From JAGOEF01 sp964511665 (GTDB lineage Bacteria; Bacteroidota; Bacteroidia; Bacteroidales; ML635J-15): a stretch of DNA of 64,000 bases. Shown here piece after piece: positions 32,886 to 42,102 of this stretch. The translations under genes were made by a program, and so were the position numbers. The notes beneath the pieces are model-generated. The model made no database searches. It saw only the letters and a program-made list of their open reading frames with translations, and was not told the origin of the DNA. How positions within the stretch are numbered: the first letter of the stretch is position 1; each line of letters begins with the position of its first letter. The DNA lies in NCBI GenBank assembly GCA_964511665.1, contig CAZEHA010000008.1:16754-80753 (forward strand), in the 5' to 3' direction.

Positions 32886-34664
32886 ATGAAACTCAACACA
32901 TCTATTTCGATAAAACTTTCTCTTATAATAGTTTGTTTTGTTTCGCTGGCAATTTTTCTGATAGCTTCTTTTTCTTACTTCCAAACACGCGAAGCAATTA
33001 TTGCACGAACATTCGATCAACTGAATTCTGTGAAATGGGAGAAACGCAAGCGTATTGAGAATTACTTCACCGAACGTATTAACGAATTAAGATTGTTGGC
33101 ATCTATAAGCACCGTTACCGAGCTTGAAAAGATGATTTCGAGCTATCCCGATTACTTTGATGTAAGTGTTTTCAACAGAAGCGAAATTAAAAGTGATTTC
33201 GAAAACTACCTGAATATGCACAGCGATATCAACAAGGTGTTATTTGCTGTAAACAATAATCTGCTGCATATATCGCTGACAAACGACTCAATTGCTCTTA
33301 GTTCTGTCCCCGATGTTCTATCGGAAGAACTGTTCAATATGAACAGCGCCGATACCCTAAACGGATACTTTTTTTCTGATATTGTATTGCATGGCAACGA
33401 AGAGTTTGCAATGTATGTTTTTATACCGGTAGGCTCAGCCAAGCAGCATGCTGCAATTGGGTTCGAAATTGATGCAAAAGCCATTTCTGACATTATGTTC
33501 GAAAATAACCCGTTTAATGGCTTGGGCAAATCGGGTGAAGCTTATTTGGTTGGGAGCGATACACTAATGAGAAGTCTTTCGAGATTCGAGAAAAAATCGA
33601 TTCTTATCCGCAGAGCCGGAACCAGTGCGGTTAATGAAGCGCTACAGGGAATTGAAGGTACAGATATACTAAACGATTACCGGGGGGTGAAAGTGTTAAG
33701 CTCTTATGGCTTAATACAAATCAGCAATGTGAAATGGGCAATATTGGCCGAAATTGATTATAACGAAGCCATTATTCCCATTGTCGATTATCGTAACAAT
33801 ATGATTTTTTTAGGAATATTGTCGGCACTGTTGTTCACGGCATTAATTATTTTTACCACACTTTCAATCACCAGGCCGGTTGTAAAACTAAAAAATGCTG
33901 CCATTGAAGTCTCAAAAGGCAACTACAATATGACTATTACGAACGATAGTTACGATGAACTAGGACAATTAACGGTTGCTTTTAATCAAATGTTGAAAAA
34001 AATTGATGAGCAGCAAAAGTTTCTCGAAACTGAAAGAATTACTCGGCTCACAGAAATGATCGACTGGCAGGAAAATGAAAGGCAACGATTGTCGAGAGAA
34101 TTGCACGACAGTTTAGGACAGGTGCTGTTGAGTATAAAAATGCGCATCCAGAGAGCAAAAGGTAAAACCAACAACGACGACACTATTATATTTGAAACCA
34201 ATCAGATGCTTGCTGAAACGGTTCAGGAAGTCCGTAATATTTCTAACGATTTAATGCCTTCGGTGTTGGTGTCGTATGGCTTACAAGGATGTTTAAGAAA
34301 TCTTTGCGATACGCTTTTATCAGCCTCGGGTATTCGTGCCAATCTTGAAACCAATATCGAAAATCTGTTGCCATCGAAAACCCAAATTTACTTGTACAGA
34401 ATCATTCAGGAAGCAATCAACAATATCACAAAACACTCGGGTGCAACCCGTGTCGATATCTCACTGTTGAAATCGGGTTCAGAAATTACACTGGTGATTG
34501 TTGACAATGGTATAGGTTTCGATGAACCCAAATCTCAATCAGGCAAAGGTCAGGGGCTTATTAATATCAAAGAACGAGCAGCTTTACTGAATGGAACTTG
34601 TAAAATTGAATCGGAAATAGGAAAAGGAACAACTATATTTGTAACAATACCTTGTTGTATATGA
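32886..34664 (+). CDS. Sensor histidine kinase (HAMP, HisKA_3, HATPase)
   Basis: The 592-aa product is a membrane sensor kinase of the NarX/DesK type. It has a first membrane segment near residues 11-30, a periplasmic sensor region of about 270 residues, a second membrane segment near 306-328, a HAMP domain (ITRPVVKLKNAAIEVSKGNY), and a HisKA_3 dimerisation domain with the phospho-accepting His407 in RLSRELHDSLGQVLLS. The ATPase domain has EAINNITKHSGA, DNGIGFDE and GQGLINIKERA. I start at ATG 32886; TTG 32880 is also in frame. Its stop overlaps the response-regulator start. The signal sensed is unknown. Confidence 0.93.
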   Translation: MKLNTSISIKLSLIIVCFVSLAIFLIASFSYFQTREAIIARTFDQLNSVKWEKRKRIENYFTERINELRLLASISTVTELEKMISSYPDYFDVSVFNRSEIKSDFENYLNMHSDINKVLFAVNNNLLHISLTNDSIALSSVPDVLSEELFNMNSADTLNGYFFSDIVLHGNEEFAMYVFIPVGSAKQHAAIGFEIDAKAISDIMFENNPFNGLGKSGEAYLVGSDTLMRSLSRFEKKSILIRRAGTSAVNEALQGIEGTDILNDYRGVKVLSSYGLIQISNVKWAILAEIDYNEAIIPIVDYRNNMIFLGILSALLFTALIIFTTLSITRPVVKLKNAAIEVSKGNYNMTITNDSYDELGQLTVAFNQMLKKIDEQQKFLETERITRLTEMIDWQENERQRLSRELHDSLGQVLLSIKMRIQRAKGKTNNDDTIIFETNQMLAETVQEVRNISNDLMPSVLVSYGLQGCLRNLCDTLLSASGIRANLETNIENLLPSKTQIYLYRIIQEAINNITKHSGATRVDISLLKSGSEITLVIVDNGIGFDEPKSQSGKGQGLINIKERAALLNGTCKIESEIGKGTTIFVTIPCCI

Positions 34665-35314
34665 ATACCGCAATAAAAATATTTTTACTCGACGACCATA
34701 CCATGTTCAGAGACGGCATTAAAGCTGTGTTGAGCGACGAACCAAACATCGAAATTATTGGAGAATCAGGAAGCGCATCAGAATTATTCAGGAAACTGAA
34801 CAATGTACTCCCCGATATTATTATTGCCGATATTTCTTTACCCGATATTACGGGAATCGAAATAACATCGATGTTGCGTGAACAGTATCCACAAATAAAA
34901 GTTATGATGTTATCGATGCATCAAAATGAAGAATATGTGTTGAATGCGTGCAGGGCAGGTGCTATGGGCTACCTTCCCAAAGATACGGGAAAGGAAGAAC
35001 TTATATTTGCAATAAATAAAATTGCAAATGGAGATACTTACTACAACTCTGATATGTCGTCGAAAATTATAAAACGAATATCGCACAATTCACATGAGGA
35101 ATCGCTCAATCCATTGCAGGAACTATCGAAGCGCGAAACCGAAATACTAAAGTACTTTGCCGAAGGATTCTCGAATCACGAAATTGCAGAGAAACTGTTT
35201 ATTAGCATTAGAACTGTGGAGTCACACAAAAACCACATCATGCAAAAGCTTATGCTGAAAACACAGGTTGATATGGTTAAAATAGCAATCAAATACAATT
35301 TAGTGAATCTTTAG
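34661..35314 (+). CDS. LuxR/NarL-type response regulator
   Basis: The 217-aa product has a receiver domain (residues 4-120; acidic pocket DD11-12, phospho-acceptor Asp57 in DIIIADISLPD, Lys in GYLPKDTG) and a C-terminal LuxR-type helix-turn-helix (about 150-210; LSKRETEILKYFAEGFSNHE then IAEKLFISIRTVESH). The start ATG 34661 overlaps the kinase stop (ATGA), so the two form a cognate pair. Targets are unknown; the porin and ammonium transporter just downstream are candidates by position. Confidence 0.95.
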   Translation: MNTAIKIFLLDDHTMFRDGIKAVLSDEPNIEIIGESGSASELFRKLNNVLPDIIIADISLPDITGIEITSMLREQYPQIKVMMLSMHQNEEYVLNACRAGAMGYLPKDTGKEELIFAINKIANGDTYYNSDMSSKIIKRISHNSHEESLNPLQELSKRETEILKYFAEGFSNHEIAEKLFISIRTVESHKNHIMQKLMLKTQVDMVKIAIKYNLVNL

Positions 35315-35378
35315 GTCAGGAAATTACGCGAATCACTGATTTTAATATTGGTGAAACACCTAATATAATTCCGAATTA

Positions 35379-35414
35379 TTCATAACCTCTTCATAACAGG
35401 GTAATGCATTTTTG
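35379..35414 (+). promoter_or_regulatory. Direct repeat and -7-like element upstream of the porin-amt genes
   Basis: TTCATAAC occurs twice, at 35379-35386 and 35390-35397, exactly 11 bp apart, followed by CATTTTTG at 35407-35414 (one mismatch to TAnnTTTG). The repeats cover the upstream part of the promoter, so they could be an activator site on one face of the helix. Confidence 0.4.
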
Positions 35415-35449
35415 TAGAGATAATTAAATGCATAATAAAATCCTACATT

Positions 35450-36226
35450 ATGAAAAACAAATTTCTTATTTCGTTGGTGCTGCTATCAGCATTGCTTGCT
35501 ATTGATGTTAGTTCGAAAGCACAAGAAAGTCCCTTTCATGCAGGCCTCGATATTTGGAGTCGGTATGTTTGGCGTGGCACCGATTTTGGATCTTCACCCA
35601 GTTTACAGCCCTGCATCGAGTATTCAACACATGGTTTTACCATTGGTAGTTGGGGTGCTTACACCACCAGCTTAAATGCGCCTGCACAGGAAGCCGATTT
35701 GTATCTCTCGTATACTTTTCTGAATGATATGCTTTCTGTGATTGTTACCGATTATTTTTTTCCTACCGATGGTGCGCTTAACGACTACTTCAATTATAAA
35801 AATGCAGAAACAGGGCATTATTTTGAAGCTGGTATTTCCTTCAACGGAACCGAAAACCTTCCGCTAAGTTTCTTCGCAGGAACTATGGTGTATGGCGCCG
35901 ATTTAAATCATGCCGGAAACAATCGATATTCAACCTATGTTGAACTAAGCTATAATCCTAATATCAAAGGAACAGACTTTTCTGTATTTATGGCTGCAAA
36001 CCTCACTGCAGCGTCTGATGCCGATTTGAATTACATCGATCCGATAACCAATTTGGCATCTCCTTTCAATGGTTTTTATGGCAATAAACTCGGTGTAGTT
36101 CGCCTTGGAGTAAGTGCTTCTAAAACCATTAATATTACCGACAGTTACGAACTGCCTCTATGTGTGATGCTACAAACTAACCCGATGAAGGGCAATATTT
36201 TTCTAACAGCAGGTATCAGTTTCTAA
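35450..36226 (+). CDS. TorF-like putative outer-membrane porin
   Basis: The 258-aa protein has a signal peptide (about residues 1-24, ending SSKAQ) and then a sequence of alternating amphipathic strands starting FHAGLDIWSRYVWRGTDFGS, typical of the TorF-family putative beta-barrel proteins. The C-terminus ends with an aromatic residue after LTAGISF, as in outer-membrane barrels. It is 38 nt upstream of amt and so probably co-transcribed. A role in letting small nitrogen compounds cross the outer membrane is my inference from position. Confidence 0.75.
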   Translation: MKNKFLISLVLLSALLAIDVSSKAQESPFHAGLDIWSRYVWRGTDFGSSPSLQPCIEYSTHGFTIGSWGAYTTSLNAPAQEADLYLSYTFLNDMLSVIVTDYFFPTDGALNDYFNYKNAETGHYFEAGISFNGTENLPLSFFAGTMVYGADLNHAGNNRYSTYVELSYNPNIKGTDFSVFMAANLTAASDADLNYIDPITNLASPFNGFYGNKLGVVRLGVSASKTINITDSYELPLCVMLQTNPMKGNIFLTAGISF

Positions 36227-36264
36227 ACCTATTTCAATAATAATAATAAAAGGAGGATACAACT

Positions 36265-37500
36265 ATGATTTTACAAACAATTTTCGACACAGGTTCAACC
36301 ACCTTTATGATTCTATGCACCAGTTTGTTGATGCTTATGACTCCCGGTCTCGCGTTTTTCTATGGTGGCTTGGCCGGTAAGCGCAATATTCTGGGTATCA
36401 TGATGCAAACATTCGTGTCGCTGGGTATTACCACTGTGATGTGGATTGCTTTTGGGTATTCGTTGTGTTTTAGTGGAGGTCAGGGAGGTATTATTGGTAA
36501 TTTTGATCTGGCTTTTCTTAATAACGTCCCGTTCGATCAGGCTCTCGACCCAACATCAGGAAAAAACTACCCAACCTTTATTTTTGTCGCATATCAAATG
36601 ATGTTTGCGATTATTACTCCTGCACTTATTACTGGTGCTTTTGTAAATAGAGTTACTTTTAAATCATATCTTATTTTTCTGATATTTTGGCAGTTGTTTG
36701 TTTATTATCCATTCGTTCATATGGTATGGGGCGGAGGTATCCTTGCCGAATGGGGTGTATTAGATTTTGCCGGCGGCATTGTGGTGCATTGCACGGCAGG
36801 TTTCGCAGCATTGGCATCGGTGTTGTATGTAGGAAAACGACGCGATCGTCAGTCACCACCCAATTCAATACCTTTGGTGGCCATAGGAACCGGATTGCTT
36901 TGGTTCGGATGGTATGGTTTTAACGCAGGTTCCGAACTGGCAGTTGACCATATAACAACACTGGCGTTTCTCAACACCGATACTGCAGCATCGTTTGCAG
37001 CCGTTACTTGGCTGGCTATTGAATGGATACATACCGGAAAACCAAAGTTTGTAGGATTGCTTACAGGAGCAGTAGCAGGTTTGGCTACCATTACACCGGC
37101 GGCAGGCTTTGTTCCGCTTTGGGCAGCAATTATTATTGGTATCAGTGCCGGAGCAGTTTGTTATCTCGCAGTATCGCTCAAAAATCGATTGGGTTGGGAT
37201 GATGCATTGGATGTTTGGGGAGTTCACGGTATTGGTGGCTTGCTGGGTACCGTTTTATTGGGTGTGTTTGCTATGAGTGCAATAGGCGGTCAATCGGGGT
37301 TAATTGAAGGGGATGTAACATTTTTTGGTAAGGAGTTGGTTGCAATAGCCATTGCGGCAATCTATGCCTTTGTATTTACCTACCTCATGCTCACGGTAAT
37401 TAACCTCATAACAAAGGTTAAGGTTACCGAGCAACAGGAGATTATTGGCCTCGACGAATCGTTACACGGCGAAAAAGCTTACGACGAAGGAGCATTGTAA
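36265..37500 (+). CDS. amt: Ammonium transporter Amt
   Basis: The 411-aa inner-membrane protein has about eleven membrane segments and the Amt features: MTPGLAFFYGGLAGKRNILG near residue 26, the conserved Asp in VLDFAGGIVVHCTAGFAAL with the first pore His, and the second pore His in DVWGVHGIGGLLGTVLLG. It imports ammonium. The usual partner glnK (PII) is not next to it; a strong terminator follows. The preceding putative porin gene likely shares its transcript. Confidence 0.95.
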   Translation: MILQTIFDTGSTTFMILCTSLLMLMTPGLAFFYGGLAGKRNILGIMMQTFVSLGITTVMWIAFGYSLCFSGGQGGIIGNFDLAFLNNVPFDQALDPTSGKNYPTFIFVAYQMMFAIITPALITGAFVNRVTFKSYLIFLIFWQLFVYYPFVHMVWGGGILAEWGVLDFAGGIVVHCTAGFAALASVLYVGKRRDRQSPPNSIPLVAIGTGLLWFGWYGFNAGSELAVDHITTLAFLNTDTAASFAAVTWLAIEWIHTGKPKFVGLLTGAVAGLATITPAAGFVPLWAAIIIGISAGAVCYLAVSLKNRLGWDDALDVWGVHGIGGLLGTVLLGVFAMSAIGGQSGLIEGDVTFFGKELVAIAIAAIYAFVFTYLMLTVINLITKVKVTEQQEIIGLDESLHGEKAYDEGAL

Positions 37501-37522
37501 TATATTTTAATGTTTGTCATCA

Positions 37523-37555
37523 AGAGGTTGTTTCCTTAGGAGACAACCTCTTTTG
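37523..37555 (+). terminator. Intrinsic terminator after amt
   Basis: The arms AGAGGTTGTTTCC and GGAGACAACCTCT pair over 13 bp with one G-T pair around a TTA loop, followed by TTTTGTT. It lies 22 nt after the amt stop. Confidence 0.88.
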
Positions 37556-37686
37556 TTGTACCAATCTTAATTGTGCCGCATTAAATCTTAACATGCTTGA
37601 CCCGTAATTTCATGATTAAGAAAACAAAATTTCTCTCTTTACCGATAGGTTTAAAAATTCATTCAGATAATTTATCGAAAACTCAT

Positions 37687-37694
37687 TATATTTG
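37687..37694 (+). promoter_or_regulatory. -7 promoter element of tamL
   Basis: TATATTTG is an exact TAnnTTTG match. It ends 20 nt before the TTG at 37715 and 11 nt before the TTG at 37706, which favours the downstream start. Confidence 0.5.
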
Positions 37695-37714
37695 CTACCA
37701 TATAATTGCTGACA

Positions 37715-40033
37715 TTGAAAACATGTATATCGAAATATGTTGCAAAAGTTGCGATATTGTGCGCTGTGTTCATTCTATTGTATTCGTGCCATCCGGCAAA
37801 GCATGTTCCTGCCGATGAACACTTGCTCGCAAATGTTACAATGAAGTGCGACAACAAGAGTATCGACTCCGACGACTTGGCCTCAACCCTGAAGCAAAAA
37901 CCGAATCGTAAGACCTTGTCGCTGTTTAAATTTCATCTGTTGGCATATAATATCGCAAAAAGTGGAAAAGAACGAAAATGGAAAAATAAAATTGCCAATG
38001 TAGTTGGCGAGCCTCCGGTTGTTTACGACGAATCGTTGCAGAAGCGTACAACGAAAACTATTGAGTATTATCTGAATTATAAAGGATATTATCATGCCAT
38101 TGTTGAAGATACAGTAAAACTAAAACGCCGTAAGGCCAAAGTGTATTTTGATATTACTACAGGGAAACCCCATGTTGTAAAAAAAATAAATTACGACATT
38201 CCCGATGAAAGAGCCCTGGCTATTGTGTTGGCTGATACGGCAAATGGTTTTTTTAGTACTGGCATGAACCTCGATCTCGATATAATAGAAGCCGAGCAGT
38301 CACGCCTAGTGCGACTGATGAAAAATCATGGGTACTACAGTTTCTCGATAAATAATATTCATTTTTATGCCGATACCAATGCGACTCCATATAGTGCCGA
38401 TTTTACCCTGGCTTTCAGGAAGAGTTTCGACAGCCACAATCAGTTAGCAGCCGAAAATTTTGATACATACAGTATCGGAAATGTATTTGTTTTTACCGAC
38501 TACGACCAAAAGAGATTTCTTCTCGAGCGCGAAGAATATTTGAATACACTCACTAAAGAAGAAATAGAAAACTATTGGTTCTATTATCTTAATCATCATA
38601 CCATTAAGCCGGTTACTCTTATACAGTCGATGTTTCTGAAGAAAGGCGATGAATACAAACTATCAAATGTTGAGCAAACTCACCGTCACCTGTCAAATTT
38701 AAAGCAGTTTAAACTGATAAATATCGACATGGTTCCCGACCCTATCGATTCGTTGGTGCTGAATGCCTACATTTATCTTACGCCTTTAGTTAAACAATCG
38801 TATAGTGTTGAACTCGAGGGTACAAACTCATCGGGTAATTTGGGCGCAGGTGGCATTGTAACTTACAATAATCGTAACATATTTCGCGGTGCAGAATCGT
38901 TTTCGGTAAAGGCGGCTCTTTCACTGCAAACCCTCGCTCAGGTTGAAGACCTCGACCGAAGGTTGTTAAACACTTTCGAAACATCGGGTGAAGTGCGACT
39001 CGATTTGCCAAAATTGCTGTTGCCGTTTTATCGCAACGACGAGTTTATCAAAAACAAAGGGCCAAAAACCCAGCTTTCAGTATCTACCAGTTATCAGCAA
39101 CGCCCCGACTATACCCGGCTTCTATCGAATGCTAGTTTTGGGTATTATTGGAAAAGTGGGCAGAACAATTATGTTACACACTTTTTAAACCCAATAGAGT
39201 TGTATCAGGTACGAATCTGGGATTTTAATCCCGACTTCATGCGTCAAATCGAAAATTACTTTATTCGCTATAGCTATCAAAATCAGTTTATTTCGGTAAT
39301 TAGCTACGACCTGTTGTTTACCAACCAAAACATTAATAAGGTTAAGAACTTTTCATATGTATGGTGGAATGTTGAAACAGCAGGAAATTTAATAGAGGGT
39401 ATTTATGAATTGACAAACCAAACACCGGTTAATGGCTCGTATCAGTTGTTTGGAACCGACTTTTCACAATTTTTAAAAACCGACCTCGATTTACGGTATT
39501 ATCAGGTGTTCAGCAAAAGCAATAGTATGGTATATCGTGCCTATTTTGGTATAGGCCTGCCTTATGGTAATAGCCGTAACAGTGGTTTACCGTTTATTAA
39601 AAAGTATTTTATCGGAGGTGCCAACGACATAAGAGCCTGGCAGGTGCGTACTCTTGGCCCCGGTTCACACAACAGTACATCTACTTTCAATCAGATTGCC
39701 GATATGAAGTTGATGTTCAATGCCGAATACCGTTTCGACATCGTTTCATTTCTAAAAGGCGCTGTGTTTATTGATGCCGGTAACATTTGGGCTATCGACA
39801 AAAACGACGACCGCGAAGGAGCTTTGTTCGAATGGAATAGGTTTTATAAAGAAATTGCTTTGGGCACAGGTTTTGGAGCTCGCTTCGACTTTTCATTTTT
39901 CATAATTCGTTTCGATTTCGGGGTTCCCCTATACGATCCTCATTATCCATTGGGCGAACGATGGTTGGGAACGTTTAAGGATTTTGAAATAAGAGATTTA
40001 ACCTTTAATTTCGGGATTGGTTATCCGTTTTAA
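37715..40033 (+). CDS. TamL-type BamA/TamA family outer-membrane lipoprotein
   Basis: The product (772 aa from TTG 37715) has a lipoprotein signal with Cys25 in ILLYSC and then HPAKHVPADEHLL, the usual start of the Bacteroidetes TamL group. POTRA-like repeats follow up to about residue 370, and the C-terminal half is an Omp85-type 16-strand barrel domain with YNNRNIFRGAESFSVKAALS, GGANDIRAWQVRTLGPGS near residue 636 and a terminal aromatic (GIGYPF). It should help insert outer-membrane proteins, normally with TamB, which is not in the window. No ATG is usable: only TTG 37706 or 37715 fits, and the -7 element favours 37715. Confidence 0.88.
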   Translation: MKTCISKYVAKVAILCAVFILLYSCHPAKHVPADEHLLANVTMKCDNKSIDSDDLASTLKQKPNRKTLSLFKFHLLAYNIAKSGKERKWKNKIANVVGEPPVVYDESLQKRTTKTIEYYLNYKGYYHAIVEDTVKLKRRKAKVYFDITTGKPHVVKKINYDIPDERALAIVLADTANGFFSTGMNLDLDIIEAEQSRLVRLMKNHGYYSFSINNIHFYADTNATPYSADFTLAFRKSFDSHNQLAAENFDTYSIGNVFVFTDYDQKRFLLEREEYLNTLTKEEIENYWFYYLNHHTIKPVTLIQSMFLKKGDEYKLSNVEQTHRHLSNLKQFKLINIDMVPDPIDSLVLNAYIYLTPLVKQSYSVELEGTNSSGNLGAGGIVTYNNRNIFRGAESFSVKAALSLQTLAQVEDLDRRLLNTFETSGEVRLDLPKLLLPFYRNDEFIKNKGPKTQLSVSTSYQQRPDYTRLLSNASFGYYWKSGQNNYVTHFLNPIELYQVRIWDFNPDFMRQIENYFIRYSYQNQFISVISYDLLFTNQNINKVKNFSYVWWNVETAGNLIEGIYELTNQTPVNGSYQLFGTDFSQFLKTDLDLRYYQVFSKSNSMVYRAYFGIGLPYGNSRNSGLPFIKKYFIGGANDIRAWQVRTLGPGSHNSTSTFNQIADMKLMFNAEYRFDIVSFLKGAVFIDAGNIWAIDKNDDREGALFEWNRFYKEIALGTGFGARFDFSFFIIRFDFGVPLYDPHYPLGERWLGTFKDFEIRDLTFNFGIGYPF

Positions 40034-40045
40034 TGCGGTTTTATC

Positions 40046-40696
40046 ATGGCAAAAGTTTTCATTAATTCAGCGTTTTTTTACCTGTTGTTCATTTTTAATT
40101 GTTTCGCAGCAAATGCGCAATCATCAAGATTCGCCCTGCATTGGGCTCCAATGTCTGTTATCGATTATAATCCTCGGATAAGAATTGGAGCAGAATATCG
40201 GATTCATAGAAACTTTTCGGTTACTGCCGATATGGGCTTTGGGAAAAATCTGGGTTTGATTCGCGAAAGTCGCGATTATAAGCTTATCGAAATTCGTCCC
40301 GAACTCAAGTACTATTTTACCGAAAATGTTCCTGTGGTCGATGCATATATTTCGGTAGAATCGTTCTACATTCACTTAACCGAAAGCAAACGCGATGGTT
40401 ATTTTTATGCTGATATTCCTGCTTATGTAACTTTTTATGATGAGGCAAAACTTACCAAATATAAATATGGATTTCATCTGAAAACCGGATTGAAGTTTAT
40501 CATCGAAAAGCATTTTTCTATCGATTTATTTGCAGGAATTGGCAAAGCGCGACGCAATATTATCTATTCCGATTTGGTAAATGGCGAAACCGTCGAGTCG
40601 GATATGTGGGAAGAATGGTTTGCAGGTGATAAATATCCGGGTATCAGTAGTTTTATGCACGTGTCGCTGGGTATGCGATTGGGCTATATATTCTGA
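40046..40696 (+). CDS. Small outer-membrane beta-barrel protein
   Basis: The 216-aa protein has a signal peptide (about residues 1-25, ending AANAQ) followed by alternating strands such as RIRIGAEYRIHRNFSVTADM and LIEIRPELKYYF, and ends with an aromatic residue (MRLGYIF), as in barrel proteins assembled by BamA. It resembles the DUF3575 group, but I am not sure of the family. It starts 12 nt after tamL and probably shares its transcript; its function is unknown. Confidence 0.7.
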   Translation: MAKVFINSAFFYLLFIFNCFAANAQSSRFALHWAPMSVIDYNPRIRIGAEYRIHRNFSVTADMGFGKNLGLIRESRDYKLIEIRPELKYYFTENVPVVDAYISVESFYIHLTESKRDGYFYADIPAYVTFYDEAKLTKYKYGFHLKTGLKFIIEKHFSIDLFAGIGKARRNIIYSDLVNGETVESDMWEEWFAGDKYPGISSFMHVSLGMRLGYIF

Positions 40697-40809
40697 AAAT
40701 CTCAGACAAAGTATGCAATAGAAAATCTATTACAGCATTGAATCATTTCGAAACCAGACACTTCATTGCTATTGTCTCTTCAGCAGTACCGGTTAGTTTG
40801 CGCAGGGCT

Positions 40810-41976
40810 TTAAGAGCAGCAACAACCGCAACCTCCACCGCCTTTACGGCGATATGCAAATTCGAGAACACTATCGCTAATATATTGCAGTGTTTCTCGT
40901 TGCATTTCGGTGTGAATAGGCAGCGACAACACCGATTTGCACAAATATTCGGTAACCGGGTAATCGTCGGCATAGCAACTATATCCTCTAAAAGCATCCT
41001 GCAAATGGAGTGGAACAGGATAATACACAGCACTGGCAATTCCCTTTTCTTTTAAATGGTTTTGCAATGCATTGCGGTCGATATTGCGCAGTTTTAAAGT
41101 GTATTGATGAAATGTGTGTTTCGAGTAAGAATTACGCGCAGGGGGAATAATATTTTCGTTGCCTGCAAAAGCTGCCGAGTAGAAGTCGGCAGCCATATTA
41201 CGGGCTTCGATGTATTGGTCAAGATGCGGTAGTTTTGCCCTCAGCACAGCTGCTTGAATGCTGTCGAGGCGAGAGTTGACCCCAATGCGCTCATGGTAGT
41301 AACGCACACGCATACCATGATTCACAATGCTTTGCATGAGGTAGGCCAGATCATCGTCATTGGTCATCAGGGCTCCGCCATCGCCATAGCATCCCAGATT
41401 TTTAGATGGAAAAAATGAGGTAGTGCCAATTTGACCAATTGTGCCGGCTTTTGCACAGGTACCATTCGAAAAATAGTAGTCGGAACCCAAAGCCTGGGCA
41501 GTGTCTTCAATAACAAACAGATTATGCTCCAATGCAATTTTCATTATTTCTTCCATGTTGGCACATTGACCAAACAAATGCACGGGAACAATGGCTTTGG
41601 TCTGTGGGGTAATTGCTTTACGCAGTTTATCGATGTCGATATTGAAATAATTCGGTTCAACGTCAACCAACACAGGGGTAAGCCGTAGCAATGCAATTAC
41701 TTCTACGGTAGCAATAAATGTGAAGTTGGTGGTGATGACTTCGTCGCCCGGTTTCAAGCCCAAAGCCATCATGGCAATCTGTAAAGCATCGGTGCCGTTG
41801 GCACAGCCAATCACATGCTTCACCCCAAGATACGATGCAAGCTCCTGTTGAAATTGCTTTACAGCAGGGCCTCCAATAAACGATGTATTTTCGATAACTT
41901 CGCTTATGCCGGCATCAATCTCACCTTTTATTTTCATATACTGACCCTTGAGGTCTACCATAGGGATTTCTTTCAT
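40810..41976 (-). CDS. DegT/DnrJ/EryC1/StrS aminotransferase with Gly/Cys-rich tail
   Basis: This 388-aa PLP enzyme belongs to the sugar-aminotransferase family that makes amino sugars for surface polysaccharides. It has CANGTDALQIAMMALGLKPG near residue 58, the VIEDTAQALGSDY segment near 155, and the PLP lysine at K192 in FFPSKNLGCYGDGGALMT, then HGMRVRYYHERIGVNSRLD. The end is odd: after the normal C-terminus (near ISDSVLEFAYR) there is a short tail RRKGGGGCGCCCS with four cysteines. No glycan cluster surrounds it; it is convergent with the barrel-protein gene and diverges from the SPOR gene. Confidence 0.92.
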   Translation of the reverse strand: MKEIPMVDLKGQYMKIKGEIDAGISEVIENTSFIGGPAVKQFQQELASYLGVKHVIGCANGTDALQIAMMALGLKPGDEVITTNFTFIATVEVIALLRLTPVLVDVEPNYFNIDIDKLRKAITPQTKAIVPVHLFGQCANMEEIMKIALEHNLFVIEDTAQALGSDYYFSNGTCAKAGTIGQIGTTSFFPSKNLGCYGDGGALMTNDDDLAYLMQSIVNHGMRVRYYHERIGVNSRLDSIQAAVLRAKLPHLDQYIEARNMAADFYSAAFAGNENIIPPARNSYSKHTFHQYTLKLRNIDRNALQNHLKEKGIASAVYYPVPLHLQDAFRGYSCYADDYPVTEYLCKSVLSLPIHTEMQRETLQYISDSVLEFAYRRKGGGGCGCCCS

Positions 41977-42068
41977 AATTGTAAAAATTTGAGGCTAAAA
42001 TACGCTAATTATTTTAATATGATTGGCACTTTTTTCGTAAAACCGGCTCTTTTCTCTCGAAAATGAAT

Positions 42069-42076
42069 TACATTTG
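42069..42076 (+). promoter_or_regulatory. -7 promoter element of the SPOR-domain gene
   Basis: TACATTTG is an exact TAnnTTTG match and lies 26 nt before the ATG at 42103. No convincing -33 TTTG. Confidence 0.5.
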
Positions 42077-42102
42077 CATTAGGAAATAATTGAGGCGCTA
42101 CC

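Noticed and set aside
35379..35397. Pho box upstream of the porin gene
   Set aside because: The 11-bp repeat period fits, but TTCATAAC is not the known CTGTCAT-type sequence, so I report only a direct repeat.
37597..37818. Small plus-strand frame before and inside tamL
   Set aside because: It overlaps the tamL signal region in another frame, has no family resemblance, and the -7 element lies inside it.
40738..41055. Plus-strand frame opposite the aminotransferase C-terminus
   Set aside because: Antisense shadow; the minus-strand frame has full family motifs.
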